Shown here in pieces: positions 31,203-40,931 of a stretch of 64,000 nt of DNA. This DNA is from Rebecca billardiae RCC1528 (Eukaryota; Haptophyta). The translations under genes and the position numbers were made by a program. The notes beneath the pieces are model-generated. The model worked only from the letters and a program-made list of their open reading frames with translations. It was not told the origin of the DNA and searched no databases. The stretch is from the NCBI GenBank assembly GCA_965240325.2, contig OZ251230.1, positions 2,418,001-2,482,000 of the forward strand, written 5' to 3'. Position 1 is the stretch's first letter; each line of letters opens with the position of its first letter.

Positions 31203-31989
31203 TGCCCACTGATGGGCACGCTGAGTCAGGCGGGGTTCACCCGAGAGGTTACCGTTGGATCAAGGTTGAAGAAATTGGAAGTTCAAGTGTCGTCGTGGTT
31301 TGACATTCTGAATGGTGAGATCAGCGAGTCGTCTTTGTAATTGTCGATATTAATTGATGAGCTTTTCTACTTGGCGGTTCGGACCGACCGTCCGACGGAC
31401 CCGTTCGTCAGGGTGAGGAAGATTAGTTGGCAAGTTGCCCCCACTGGCCAAGTTGGGTGTAAGTATTACTAGTGACACGAGGTGCCAGGCGGGAGTCTGT
31501 GTCGAACAAGCTACCTCATTACCAAACCCTGATGACTAATTACGACCTCTCTGATCTTGTGGAGGACTCCGTCAAGGTTCACATATCATCCATCAACTTA
31601 CCTCGCAGGCGGAATCATACGGCAGTTTGATTTCCCAATCATGGAGTACAGTAAATACTACCTATGCCATCAAGGATCTCCTTGACCAGATTGGAATCGG
31701 CATGGCAGATGCGCGTGAGATACAACATCTCCCGTATATATATATAATAGTAATGCATCACACGTTTTAGGGAAGATACCCGCTTACATTAGATACCTGG
31801 AAGGCCCTTGCCTGAGCGGGTAGCGAGAATGGAATAAGTCGTACGGGTACTTACCACGGTACTACCACAATACCACTCCCCACCGGAAGTGCAAGCCGCT
31901 TGCCACTTCATCTGGACGGGCCGAACCGCACCACACACCGAGTCCACTTCCACCTCGCGCCCGAGTCGCGAGACAACTCGAGCTCGGCA
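31203..31989. other. AT-richer intergenic stretch with coding-like debris
   Basis: Visibly lower GC than either neighbour. Several broken frames read like ordinary protein: YRWIKVEEIGSS near 31,245, LIDELFYLAVRTDR near 31,355, and SLISQSWSTVNTTYAIKDLL near 31,624-31,683 ending at a stop at 31,768. None is intact or recognisable. Possible remnant of a transposable element or viral gene. Confidence 0.4.
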
Positions 31990-33840
31990 ATGTCGAGACC
32001 ATCCGCCTCAGTGGCAGCCGCCGCCGACCTGTGGGTCGCCACTGTACTCAACGAGATGACGCCGCTCATGGAGGGCGCTCACGGAGGGCTCGCCGCGGCC
32101 CACCCGCTCGCGGCGAGCATCTCGCTCACGCTCCACCCGGCGGCGCGGAGCACGGGCGAGCGCACGCCCGAGAGGACGCCGATCGAGCAGCGCTCGGCGA
32201 AACGACGTCCGCGCGCGGCCAACCGGTTATTTTCGTCGTGCGACTTGCCACCGGCCTCACACGAGCCCGCGCCCGAGCCCGAGTGTTTGTCGTGGGCGCG
32301 CCGCGCCAGCGCGGACGACGTCGTGCGCGAGCATGCGTCTCCGCTCGAGAGCACGCTCTCGCTCGACGCGCGCCTCGCGCTGATGGCGTGGCTGGACGGC
32401 GTGCAGGCGCGCCTGGGCTCGGGGAGGGCGTCGAGCAACCTCCTCCTCCGCGGCGTGCGCCCCGAGCTCATCGCGCCCGAGCACACGGACGAGGCCGCGC
32501 TGCGCGCCGCCAGCCGCTTCTGGCGGACCTCGGAGGGCCGGCTCGAGCACTATGCGCTCTCCGAGCCGGTGGCGCCGGGCGAGCCGCTACTCTTCGTCTC
32601 GCACTGCTGGGACAGCCCGGCCGGCTGGGCTGAGTACGTCGGCGCCGGCCCGAGCGCCGCGTACGAGACGAGCAAGGCCACCGAGCTCTCGTTTGCGCTG
32701 CAGGACCTCGGCCTGGCTGACGAGCGCGCGCGCCAGATCCGGCTGTGGCTCGACAAGGCGTGCTGCCCGCAGGAGCACCCGCTGCTGCGCACGCACCTGG
32801 AGATGATCGACGAGTTCATCCGGCTGAGCTCGGGCGTCGTGGTGCTCATGCCCTGGCACTACTTCTCGCGCGCGTGGTGCGTGTACGAGTGGGCGGCCGC
32901 GCTGCTGCACCACGCGCCGTCCGCCCTGCGCGTGTGCACGGAGACGTCGATGAGCGCGCGCACGCTGCCGCTGTACGTGGACGCGGTGCGCCGGCTGAGC
33001 GTGGCGGGGGCGGAGTGCGCAGTCGACGCGGACCGGGACCACCTCCACGCCTTCGTCTGCGCCAACTTCGTCAGCATCGCCAAGTTCGAGCGCTTCGTCC
33101 AGGGCTCGGCCATCGCGCTGCTCGGCCGCTCGGCGCTCAACCGCGCGGCGCGCGCGAGCGACGTCGACGGACGGCTGAGCGCGTGGGTCGGCCTCGCGGA
33201 CGAGCTGGGGTTCGACGCGATCGCGAGCGCGCTGCGCGCGGCCGAGCCGGAGGGGTGGCGCGCGGCGAGCCTCTCCGACGTGCGCCGCGCCCAGCTGCGG
33301 CTCAGCTCGCCCGCGCGGCTGGGCAGGAGCGGCGCGGACGGTGCGCACGGCCTGTACGCCGCCGGCGCGCGCCGCACGTCGGTGAACTGCGCCCGGCCGC
33401 CAGCCGGCGCCGTGCAGCCGGCGACCGCCGTCCCGCCCCGCCGCGCGCCTGGCGGCCGCATGCCGTGCGCCGGGCTCGACGGCGAGCAGCGGCGCCGCTC
33501 CCAGCACCTCTCGCCACCGCCACGCCGCGGCGGGGGCAGCGGCTGCCGCTCGGCCGGTGGGCTCCGTCACTCGGCCGGCTCCGAGGCCTCCGGGCTGCCG
33601 CGCGCGACTCGGCAGTCGGACGACCTCGAGCTGCCGCCCGCCGTGGGCGAGCGCCGCGTGTGCCCGCAGGACTGGCAGGACGCGTACGTGCTCCACGTCG
33701 ACCGGTGGTTCGCCGACGTCGTCGAGCCGGCGCTGCTCGCGCTGCTCGCCGAGTGCGCGCTCACGTCGCCGTGCATTGCCTCGCCGCTGTCGGCGAGGCG
33801 GCGCATGCCGCGGGGCCCGATGGCGGTGGTGGGGGCGTAG
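31990..33840 (+). CDS. TIR-like domain protein
   Basis: A 616-residue protein from the ATG at 31990 (context CGGCAATGTC). The centre resembles TIR-like domains common in large algal signalling proteins: LFVSHCWDSP (201-210), IRLWLDKACCPQEHP (about 250-264), then VVVLMPWHYFSRAWCVYEWAA (about 284-304). In that group the SHxWD strand and the SRxWCVxE helix are the hallmarks. Downstream an helical region runs to about residue 440, then a Ser/Pro/Arg-rich low-complexity tail of roughly 120 residues, and a short ordered end (VCPQDWQDAYVLHVDRWFADV). No membrane segment. Whether the domain cleaves NAD or serves only for protein contact cannot be judged; I cannot place the catalytic Glu with confidence. 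Confidence 0.6.
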   Translation: MSRPSASVAAAADLWVATVLNEMTPLMEGAHGGLAAAHPLAASISLTLHPAARSTGERTPERTPIEQRSAKRRPRAANRLFSSCDLPPASHEPAPEPECLSWARRASADDVVREHASPLESTLSLDARLALMAWLDGVQARLGSGRASSNLLLRGVRPELIAPEHTDEAALRAASRFWRTSEGRLEHYALSEPVAPGEPLLFVSHCWDSPAGWAEYVGAGPSAAYETSKATELSFALQDLGLADERARQIRLWLDKACCPQEHPLLRTHLEMIDEFIRLSSGVVVLMPWHYFSRAWCVYEWAAALLHHAPSALRVCTETSMSARTLPLYVDAVRRLSVAGAECAVDADRDHLHAFVCANFVSIAKFERFVQGSAIALLGRSALNRAARASDVDGRLSAWVGLADELGFDAIASALRAAEPEGWRAASLSDVRRAQLRLSSPARLGRSGADGAHGLYAAGARRTSVNCARPPAGAVQPATAVPPRRAPGGRMPCAGLDGEQRRRSQHLSPPPRRGGGSGCRSAGGLRHSAGSEASGLPRATRQSDDLELPPAVGERRVCPQDWQDAYVLHVDRWFADVVEPALLALLAECALTSPCIASPLSARRRMPRGPMAVVGA

Positions 33841-34190
33841 GCCGGTGCCGTCGTCATGCGCGCAGACTGACCGAGTTGACGCGATGAGCTGTCTCAGCCC
33901 CACGCTCTCGATGGACTAATGTTCCTCCTAAGATTCGGACGCTGCGCCTGCTAACGCTAACGGCCACTGAGCCCTGCGGCTGACAGACGGTCGTGAGTGA
34001 AGTGAGTGAACGTGAGGTCGTGAGTGAACTTCACTCACGCATCGTGTCCACTGTCAAAGTGGCTCAGTGGCAGCAAAGGAATCAAGGGGGGCAGCGTCCG
34101 CAGACCGAAATTCAGTTGAAACCTACCGGACAGGACCACCCTTGCGGACAGGACGCGCACGCTGGCCGCTGGCGTGCAGGAATAAATAGG
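33841..34190. promoter_or_regulatory. Upstream region of the exostosin-like gene, with repeats
   Basis: A direct repeat GGTCGTGAGTGAA occurs at about 33989 and 34016, and a 21-bp perfect palindrome (10-bp arms, one central base) lies at 34019-34039 around GTGAGTGAA/TTCACTCAC. An AATAAATAGG sequence lies just before the ATG. These may be transcription-factor sites; this is inference. Confidence 0.4.
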
Positions 34191-36200
34191 ATGGCGGCGC
34201 CGCGGCGGCTCCGCGAGCTGGACGAGCGCTTCCTGGAGGAGGAGCACGGCGAGTGCTGGGACTCCTGCCTGCCGTGGCAGATCGCGCTGACGGTGACGCT
34301 CCTCGTCGTCCCGCCGCTCTACCTCACCGCCAGCCGCGGGACGGTGCGCGGGCCCACGCGCCACCACCACCATCGCGCTCCGGCCTCGTCCGGTCCGGCC
34401 GCGTTTGACGCCGCTGAGCACCGGCGGTACTCGGCCGACGAGCGGCGGTTCTCGGCGACGGGGAGCGGCGCGAGCGAGCCGTCGCTCGCCGCCGTCGTGT
34501 CGCGCATCGAGCCGCGCGACGCGCTCGCCGACCTGCTGCAGGAGAAGCTGCGCGTGTCGCGCGCGCGCATGCGGCGCGCGCCTCCGGCGTACGAACGCTT
34601 CCCGCAGATCTCGCTGCGGTACCGGCTGTACGGCAAGGGTGGCAAGCAGACGCGGCACGCGCGGGGCGACCTGTACCCGCTGTACACGATGGACACGATG
34701 CGCAACCTCGCCGACCACATCTTCGACTGGATGACCGGCTACGGCAACGAGAGCGCCGCGCGCGCGCGCGCGGCCGCGATCCGGCCGTGCGACCTCGTGT
34801 ACTCGACGCTGCGCCCGACGAGCACGTTCGTGGAGCGCGTGCACAGGCACGTGGGCGGGCGGTACCTGCTGCTCACCGACACGGCGGCCAAGTCCGTCCG
34901 CCACGGCTGCGCGGAGGACCGCCTCCGCCTCTCGCCGCGCGTGGCCGCGTGGTTTGCCAACGACAACGAGATGCGCGACGAGGGCAGCACGCGCAAAATG
35001 GTCTCGCTGCCCGTCGGCGTGGACGACGCGCTGGAGGTGGGCGTGGCCGGGGAGCCGGGCTCGGTGGCGTTCCACGCGAACGTCACCGACTTCCTCGCCA
35101 CGCTCGCCGCCGCGCAGGCGCAGCGCAAGGACCGCTGGCTCGCCCCGCTGCAGATGAAAAACACGCACGCGGAGCGCACGCACCTGCGGCGCGTGGTCGC
35201 GCGCCGCTTCCGCCTGCTCGACGCCGCCGAGCTCGACGCGCTGGAGGGCACGGACGCGGCGGCGGACGACGGCGGCGGCGCGGCGCTCGCCGCCGCGGTG
35301 CAGGCCAACGACACCGCCGCGCTCGACGCGGAGATCCCCATCGCCCCGCCGAGCGCGCGCCGGCTGAACCTGCGAGAGTTTTTGCTGGAGCTCGGCCGGC
35401 ATCGGTTTGTGCTCTCGCCGCGCGGCGCGGGGCTCGACTGCCACCGCACGTGGGAGGCGCTGCTGGTGGGCGCGATCCCGATCGTGCGCACGTCCGCGCT
35501 CGACGTGCTGTACGAGCGCCTCCCCGTCCTCGTCCTCTCCTCCTGGTCGGAGCTCCGCCCGCGGCTGCTGCGGCGCTTCTATGCGTACGTGCAAGCGCGC
35601 CGCGGCCTTTTTGATTACGAGCGCTTATTCGCCGACCACTGGATCGGGAGGATCGAGCTGGCGCGCGAGCGCTGCCTCGCGCTCGAGCGCGCGCGGTTCG
35701 CGCCGCGGTACGCGTACAACTACTCCGCGCGCGGCGGGTGGGAGCCCGTGCCCGGCAGCCGGAGCGCGCGCGGCGGCCGGCTCGGCGCCGACCGCGAGCC
35801 GCCCAGCTGCCTCTACGCGTCCGCAAAGGCGCGCGCGGGCGGCGGCGCGCGGAGTGGCGGCCGCGCCGACGGCAGCCCGCGCGTGGTGCACTGGCGGCGC
35901 GATCCGTTCGGCAAGGGCTCGCGCGACTGGCCGACCATCCGCGCGCCGCGCGGGCCCAGGATACCCGCGCCCGGCGCGTCGCGCAAGTCGCCCTTCCTCA
36001 GGCCGGCCCGCGCGCGGCCGCCCGCGCCGGCGCTCGACAACGCTCACCGCGCGCACAGCCGACCGCCGGCGTCGGGCGCGCGGAGGAGCGGGGCGGCGCC
36101 GCGTCCCGGCCCGCGCCCGAGCCAGCCCCTCGCGAAGCCCAACGCCGCGGGCGCCTTGCGGTCGACTGCGCCCCACCGGGCGGAGGCTGGGCCGCACTGA
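34191..36200 (+). CDS. Exostosin-like glycosyltransferase, membrane-anchored
   Basis: A 669-residue protein from the ATG at 34191; the frame upstream has no better start. One hydrophobic segment (WQIALTVTLLVVPPLYLTA, about 28-46) gives a type II Golgi topology. The conserved part is RFVLSPRGAGLDCHRTWEAL (about 405-424), followed by LLVGAIPIVRTSALDVLYERLPVLVLSSW. This is the nucleotide-sugar site of exostosin/GT47-type and related transferases. The earlier part contains YLLLTDTAAKSV and FANDNEMRDE typical of the same proteins. The last 150 residues are Arg/Pro/Ala-rich and probably disordered. It would act on glycoprotein or polysaccharide chains in the secretory pathway; the sugar and acceptor are unknown. 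No intron needed. Confidence 0.72.
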   Translation: MAAPRRLRELDERFLEEEHGECWDSCLPWQIALTVTLLVVPPLYLTASRGTVRGPTRHHHHRAPASSGPAAFDAAEHRRYSADERRFSATGSGASEPSLAAVVSRIEPRDALADLLQEKLRVSRARMRRAPPAYERFPQISLRYRLYGKGGKQTRHARGDLYPLYTMDTMRNLADHIFDWMTGYGNESAARARAAAIRPCDLVYSTLRPTSTFVERVHRHVGGRYLLLTDTAAKSVRHGCAEDRLRLSPRVAAWFANDNEMRDEGSTRKMVSLPVGVDDALEVGVAGEPGSVAFHANVTDFLATLAAAQAQRKDRWLAPLQMKNTHAERTHLRRVVARRFRLLDAAELDALEGTDAAADDGGGAALAAAVQANDTAALDAEIPIAPPSARRLNLREFLLELGRHRFVLSPRGAGLDCHRTWEALLVGAIPIVRTSALDVLYERLPVLVLSSWSELRPRLLRRFYAYVQARRGLFDYERLFADHWIGRIELARERCLALERARFAPRYAYNYSARGGWEPVPGSRSARGGRLGADREPPSCLYASAKARAGGGARSGGRADGSPRVVHWRRDPFGKGSRDWPTIRAPRGPRIPAPGASRKSPFLRPARARPPAPALDNAHRAHSRPPASGARRSGAAPRPGPRPSQPLAKPNAAGALRSTAPHRAEAGPH

Positions 36201-36389
36201 CTCAAGCCGAACTGCGACGGCGCACACGGCAATGCGTCCAAAAATAAAATGGCGACGCGACGCGAATAAAAAGTACCTAAAAAGTAATCAGCGCAGCATC
36301 AAGCTGGTGAAAATGACACGCAACCTCCTCGGCCTGAGCGAGGCCGACGCGAGCGCGGGCCCGGCAGCCATCGCCCAGCGTCCGTCGCA

Positions 36390-36827
36390 ATGCGCTTCAA
36401 CTCGAAGCTCGGCACCGGCGCTGCCCACCGGTGGGGCATGATGCGCAGCATGGTCGACGCGCTGCTGGTGCACGAGCGCATCAAGACCACTCTGGCCCGC
36501 GCGAAGGAGCTGCGCCGCGTCGCCGACCGCGTCGTGCGATGGGGGAAGGACGGCAGCGAGACGGCCCGGCAGCACGCGCGATCGATCGTGCGCACGGAGG
36601 CCGCGCTCGACAAACTCTTCGACGAGATCGGCCCACGCTTCCAGGACCGGCAAGGCGGGTACACACGCGTGCTCCGGACCGCGCCGCGAGCAGGCGACAA
36701 CGCCGCCATGGCCTTCGTCGAGTACGTCGGATGGCGCGAGAAGCACATGGCGGCTGCGGACCCGGCCGACATTGTCGACGGCGTGCCGTCAAGGGACTTC
36801 CTCAAGGCGAGGCGCACGCCCGCGTAG
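36390..36827 (+). CDS. rpl17: Organellar ribosomal protein bL17
   Basis: A 145-residue protein from the ATG at 36390, near the usual bacterial L17 length of about 125. The family pattern is complete: HRWGMMRSMVDALLVHERI (about 13-31), KTTLARAKELRRVADRVV, then KLFDEIGPRFQDRQGGYTRVL and PRAGDNAAMAFVEYV. It sits in the large subunit of a bacterial-type ribosome, so this nuclear copy must serve mitochondria or plastid. The N-terminus MRFNSKLGTGA begins almost directly with the mature protein, so any targeting signal must be internal or on an unseen upstream exon. A short AT-rich AAAATAAAATGG sequence precedes it at about 36,239-36,251. Confidence 0.88.
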   Translation: MRFNSKLGTGAAHRWGMMRSMVDALLVHERIKTTLARAKELRRVADRVVRWGKDGSETARQHARSIVRTEAALDKLFDEIGPRFQDRQGGYTRVLRTAPRAGDNAAMAFVEYVGWREKHMAAADPADIVDGVPSRDFLKARRTPA

Positions 36828-37451
36828 GCGTGCTGGCGGCGGGCGGGGCGCACGCCACGACGCGTGGGGGCCAACGCGCGATGGCATAGCAGCCATCGGC
36901 GCCGGGGCGGAGCACGACTATCTATCCGCAGGACGTGGCGCTGCTGGAGTGCCTTATGGTCCGCCGTTATATGGGCGGAGTGGCCGACACAATCACGGGC
37001 TGACTGTACTACTGAGTAGTAATGAATGGCGTTGTAAGCAGAGCAACCAGTAAGTCATATATCATCTGAGTCCTGAGACCGAGTGCTGTCGATGCGCTCA
37101 GCCTCAGCGCTGCAGACAGTGCAGTTCTGCCTCCGGGGCCGGCGCCCGCCCGCCCGGCGCCCGCGGGGCCGGGGCCGGGGGCGGCCGGCTAGGCGCCACC
37201 CCGGCCCCCAGCACACTGATCAGCTCGAGATCCTGCCGCGGTGCAAGGCAGCGCCAGTGCACACAGAGTGACACAGCTCACGCACAGCAAGCACCGACTG
37301 CTCGCAGCTCGGTCCCTCTGATCATGATGACCAGCATCGAATCCTGGACATCATGAGTCCCGCAGTGCCGGTTTGCCCGCGCGCCGAGTGCGCCGTGCCG
37401 CGCGCCCGGGGTGCTGCGCGGCCTGCGCGGCCGCCGCCGACGCGCTCTGCC
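36828..37451. other. Intergenic spacer
   Basis: The 624 bases between L17 and the minus-strand FAM228-like gene hold no recognisable gene. The stretch 37,140-37,210 is a very GC-rich low-complexity patch. Confidence 0.6.
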
Positions 37452-38596
37452 TCAGAAGTCGCCCGTGTCCAAGTCGTGCAGCGTCTTCCCGGGCTGCCAG
37501 TTGGGGAACGTGCGCTTCCCCTTGGGGAACTCCGCGTCTGTGACGTCCTTGCCCTGCGCGGCGCGCGCGCGGGTGTGCGCGCCCGTCGCCCGTCGGTCGT
37601 GAGCGCCGCGCGAGCGGGCGCGCACGCCGGCGCGCGGGCGCGCGCGCGCACCCGCTCGAAGGCGTAGTGGTCCATCGGCACGTGCGCCTTGAACGTGCCG
37701 TGGTCCTTCTTGCTCGCGGCCATCATCTTGTTGAAGCGCCCGTACGGCGTCGCCTCCAGCTTGTCCCACATCGTCGGCGGAAGCGTGACGCGGCCGAGCT
37801 CGCGCGACTCCTTGAACTCGCCGGGGAGGGTCTGCTGCTCGCGCTTGAACTTGTTCACCTCGAGCTTCACCGGGTCGTCGTCCGTCGTCACGTGGTACTT
37901 GATCGTGTGCTCGCGCGCCACGAGCGGGTCGTACTCCGACTCGATAATAATATCCCGAAATAGACCGCCCTCCTTTGAGTTGGCTGCGACGAGAAACTGC
38001 TCGTACAGCTTGCGCCGGCGGACGGCGATGTCGTGCGAGGAGACCTTGGCAAGCTGCCGGCTCACCTGCCGATTCACGCGGTCGAACACCTTCTCGTGCC
38101 ACTCCCGGCACAGCGCCTCCGCCTTCCGCCGGACATTCTCGTCGTTGAGCCGGCAGTACTCTTTGACCAGCGTGACAAACTCCTCTTCCTCCATCATGAG
38201 CTCGTTGTACATGCGCGCGAACTTGTCCTCCTCCTCGCGCTGCTGCTGCTCGCGCTTGCGCCGCATCGCCCGCGCGATCCGGTCCTGCCGCTCCTCGTAC
38301 TTCTCGCGCAGCTCCTCGCGCGCGCGCTCGCGGTCCGCCTCTGTACGGCGCGTGCGCGGCTGCACGCGCGTGAGCACCGATGTGTCGGAGGTGCGGTTGA
38401 GCACGGGCTCGCGGATGGTGCTGCGCGAGGCGGTGGAGGTGGCGGTCATCGTGCTGTCACGCGCGAGCCCGCCGCGCTTCGGCGGCGACGGCCGGCTCTT
38501 CCGAGCCTGGTAGGTCAGGCTCTCGGCGTCGGCGAGCAGCGTTTGTCGCCACGCGTCGTTCGCGACGTGCACGGTGCCGTGCGCGGCGGAGGCCAT
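37452..38596 (-). CDS. FAM228-like, probable flagellar protein
   Basis: Two exons, 38596-37652 and 37553-37452, with a 98-nt intron beginning GTGCGC and ending GCAG, give 348 residues. Joining them yields DHYAFER/GKDVTDAEFPKGKRTF. The middle is a charged coiled coil (about 80-160, with EEEDKFARMYNELMMEEEE), then ALCREWHEKVFDRVNRQVSRQL, then KLYEQFLVAANSKEGGLFRD and ESEYDPL. The YEQFL...NSKEG...SEYDPL pattern recalls FAM228 proteins, which are linked with cilia in animals. The end NWQPGKTLHDLDTGDF is short and well conserved in style. No membrane segment. Family placement is moderate; flagellar location is inference. Confidence 0.6.
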
Positions 38597-40211
38597 GGGG
38601 CCAGCGTGCGCGCGCGTGTGGTGGGGCGTGCTCGCACGAGAGGCGCCCTCGAGCCCGGCCTGCCGGCGCTAGGCAGCGCGCGCGCCGTCGCTCGCGTCGC
38701 GAGTTGCGCCCGTGGCCGTGGGCAGGGTGCTTGCAACACCAGGGCGGTCGTAACTGTCGCGATTTCTCCCGATCGATTGACGACGCCCACGGAGATTTCA
38801 GCATGGCCGCGCTCCCAGTCCTCATACGCTGCTGGCTGAGCACGCACTGCCGGGTAGAGCTGCAGGACCGGCGTGGCCGCTCGCAGCTAATGGAGTGCAC
38901 GGCCTGCGCCCGCTCAGGCGTGTCGCCTGCGATCGACGGCGCTAGCGCCCGCCGTGCCGGCATGCGTGGCGGCCCCCCGATTCCTCAGTTCACTTGTATT
39001 CAGTCACGGCCGTCCGCCATTAACTCGGCGCGCGTCGAGTTGCCTCTTTTATCGGTCGTCTATTCGTGAACGCATTGACAGTCGACTGACGTTGACCCAA
39101 ATGCAGAATGTGATCGGCGGTGCCGGGAGCTGTCCAGGGCGCGCAGTGCCGGTATCCAAGTGTCTGCCTCCCGCAGCTGGACGACCCGTAAGTCGGGGCC
39201 GCGCGACGGCTGCCGCGCAGCCACTGACCATCAATCAGGCAAGGCGGCGTCAGCGACCCCGGCCAGCCGCAGCAAGGGGCTTGCAAAAGACCCCCTTCTG
39301 TAAGCCTCTTGGTCGCACTCATCGCAGCCGAATTGTGACGGAATATAATAACAGTGCCTCAGTGCATTGTCGTCGCAGTATCCGTGACTCGTGTCTCGTC
39401 CGCGCACAGGTAGTATTAAATATGTATTATTCATCCTCATCCAGGCGCCCACGCGGGCGCACGGGGGCGACAGCCGCGGCTGCCGCTTGCCGGAGCTGCT
39501 CGCCGCTAGGTCGGCGGGCGGCGACATCGACTACGGCCTCACCCTCATCCAAGTGCTCCGGAAGGCGCTCGGCCGCGGCGGCATCTGCCGTCGCCGCCGC
39601 GTGCCCCAGGCCGAGGCGGTGCTCCATCCCGGCCCCGCTCCCGTAGGGGGGCAGGGCTGCGGGTGGCGCACTGTCTGACCTGGTCGGAAGGCGCGGACGC
39701 ATTCTATGTGTCTGTTGCACTCTTGAGCCTGACGCTTGTCCGATGCTGCCACGTCGTTAAATATATATTATATATATACTGATTTAAAATCAGAATCGCC
39801 AGTCGTCTCCGCGAGTACTAGGCGAGTACCGTCTGTCCGTCGACGCGGGCGTCGTGCTCTATAGAGACTAGAATTATATATATATATACAGAGTCGTCGC
39901 ATTTATTGATTATTCGTCTAAGCAGGCGGCTCCGTGGGCCGCATCGCAAGCCATCGCATCACCGAATTAGACCTGAGATCAGTCCGGCCGCGCCGCAACT
40001 CGCAATAAGAGTACGGCCAAGTCCGAACACCGCTCAACACGCTCCGCGGGACCGCGCGGAGCCGTCCGCTCCGGAAAGTAAGATGCTGTTGCCACGCGCC
40101 GCGTCATGCCGCTGAAGCGGCGATATCGGGTATATCGCGGCCCGCGCGCGGGCGGCACCGCGTCACCCGACATCGGCTGACGCAGAGTGGCCTGAGAGGG
40201 GCGAGGGCTCC
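38597..40211. other. Intergenic region of 1.6 kb
   Basis: No confident gene. Two short TA runs lie near 39,760 and 39,872-39,887. Open frames on both strands near 39,390-39,720 overlap each other and look compositional rather than coding. Confidence 0.55.
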
Positions 40212-40412
40212 TCAGAGAATCACGCACGCGCGCGACTGGCTTGTCGGCCCGGAGAGGCGCGGGGTATCGAGCGCCACCTCGGAGATCTTCGAGTCCGCCT
40301 CGGGGTTCTTCGGCAGCGTCTTGAGCAGCGCCGCCGAGTGCTGCTTGATGAGCCCGCTCTTCGGGTGTGCCAAGCGCGAGTTCTTGACGGTCGCGCGCAC
40401 GCCCGCGGCCGC
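40212..40412 (-). CDS. C-terminal fragment of a prenylated protein, cut by the N gap
   Basis: On the minus strand the frame runs from the gap edge to a TGA at 40212-40214 and encodes about 66 residues. The end reads TSQSRACVIL-stop. CVIL is a CaaX box ending in Leu, which directs geranylgeranylation. Before it are KNSRLAHPKSGLIKQHSAALL and a Lys/Glu-rich segment. The 5' part, start and possible introns lie in or beyond the N run. I do not recognise the parent family. The opposite-strand frame is also open, so coding on this strand rests mainly on the CaaX ending and residue content. Confidence 0.4.
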   Translation of the reverse strand, partial: AAAGVRATVKNSRLAHPKSGLIKQHSAALLKTLPKNPEADSKISEVALDTPRLSGPTSQSRACVIL

Positions 40413-40612
40413 NNNNNNNNNNNNNNNNNNNNNNNNNNNNNNNNNNNNNNNNNNNNNNNNNNNNNNNNNNNNNNNNNNNNNNNNNNNNNNNNNNNNNNNN
40501 NNNNNNNNNNNNNNNNNNNNNNNNNNNNNNNNNNNNNNNNNNNNNNNNNNNNNNNNNNNNNNNNNNNNNNNNNNNNNNNNNNNNNNNNNNNNNNNNNNNN
40601 NNNNNNNNNNNN
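40413..40612. other. Assembly gap (200 N)
   Basis: Exactly 200 unknown bases, likely a fixed-size placeholder. The sequence resumes in a TTAAAATATATATA run, so an AT repeat probably broke the assembly. Confidence 0.98.
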
Positions 40613-40931
40613 TTAAAATATATATATATATATATATACGCCTAATAAGCTGTCATAACGGCGGCGCCGGGCGCCTGAAGGCTGAACGCCCTGAACCGCA
40701 CTCGCCGAGTCTGAGCAGGCATCACGGTAGTGGCGTCCTTGACTCCCAGGATCTCAGGCTGCAGTAGATGGCATCGCGGTCGCTCGGACACACTACCAGG
40801 CGCGGTGAGCGGTGCCTGGGCGGAGGCTGGGTGCCGACTGCCGCGCAGTGCGCGGATCGACGCTGGCTGAGTGCGACCCATTTCGTGTGCTGTGCGGGGG
40901 GCGCGGGAGAGCGCGCGGCCGTCGGCGGTCG
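40613..40931. other. Spacer with TA microsatellite
   Basis: Begins with (TA)n at 40618-40637 next to the gap. The remainder, up to the UDP-sugar dehydrogenase stop codon, shows no gene. Confidence 0.7.

Noticed and set aside
39390-39720. Open frames on both strands between the FAM228-like gene and the gap
   Set aside because: They mirror each other and show no conserved pattern.
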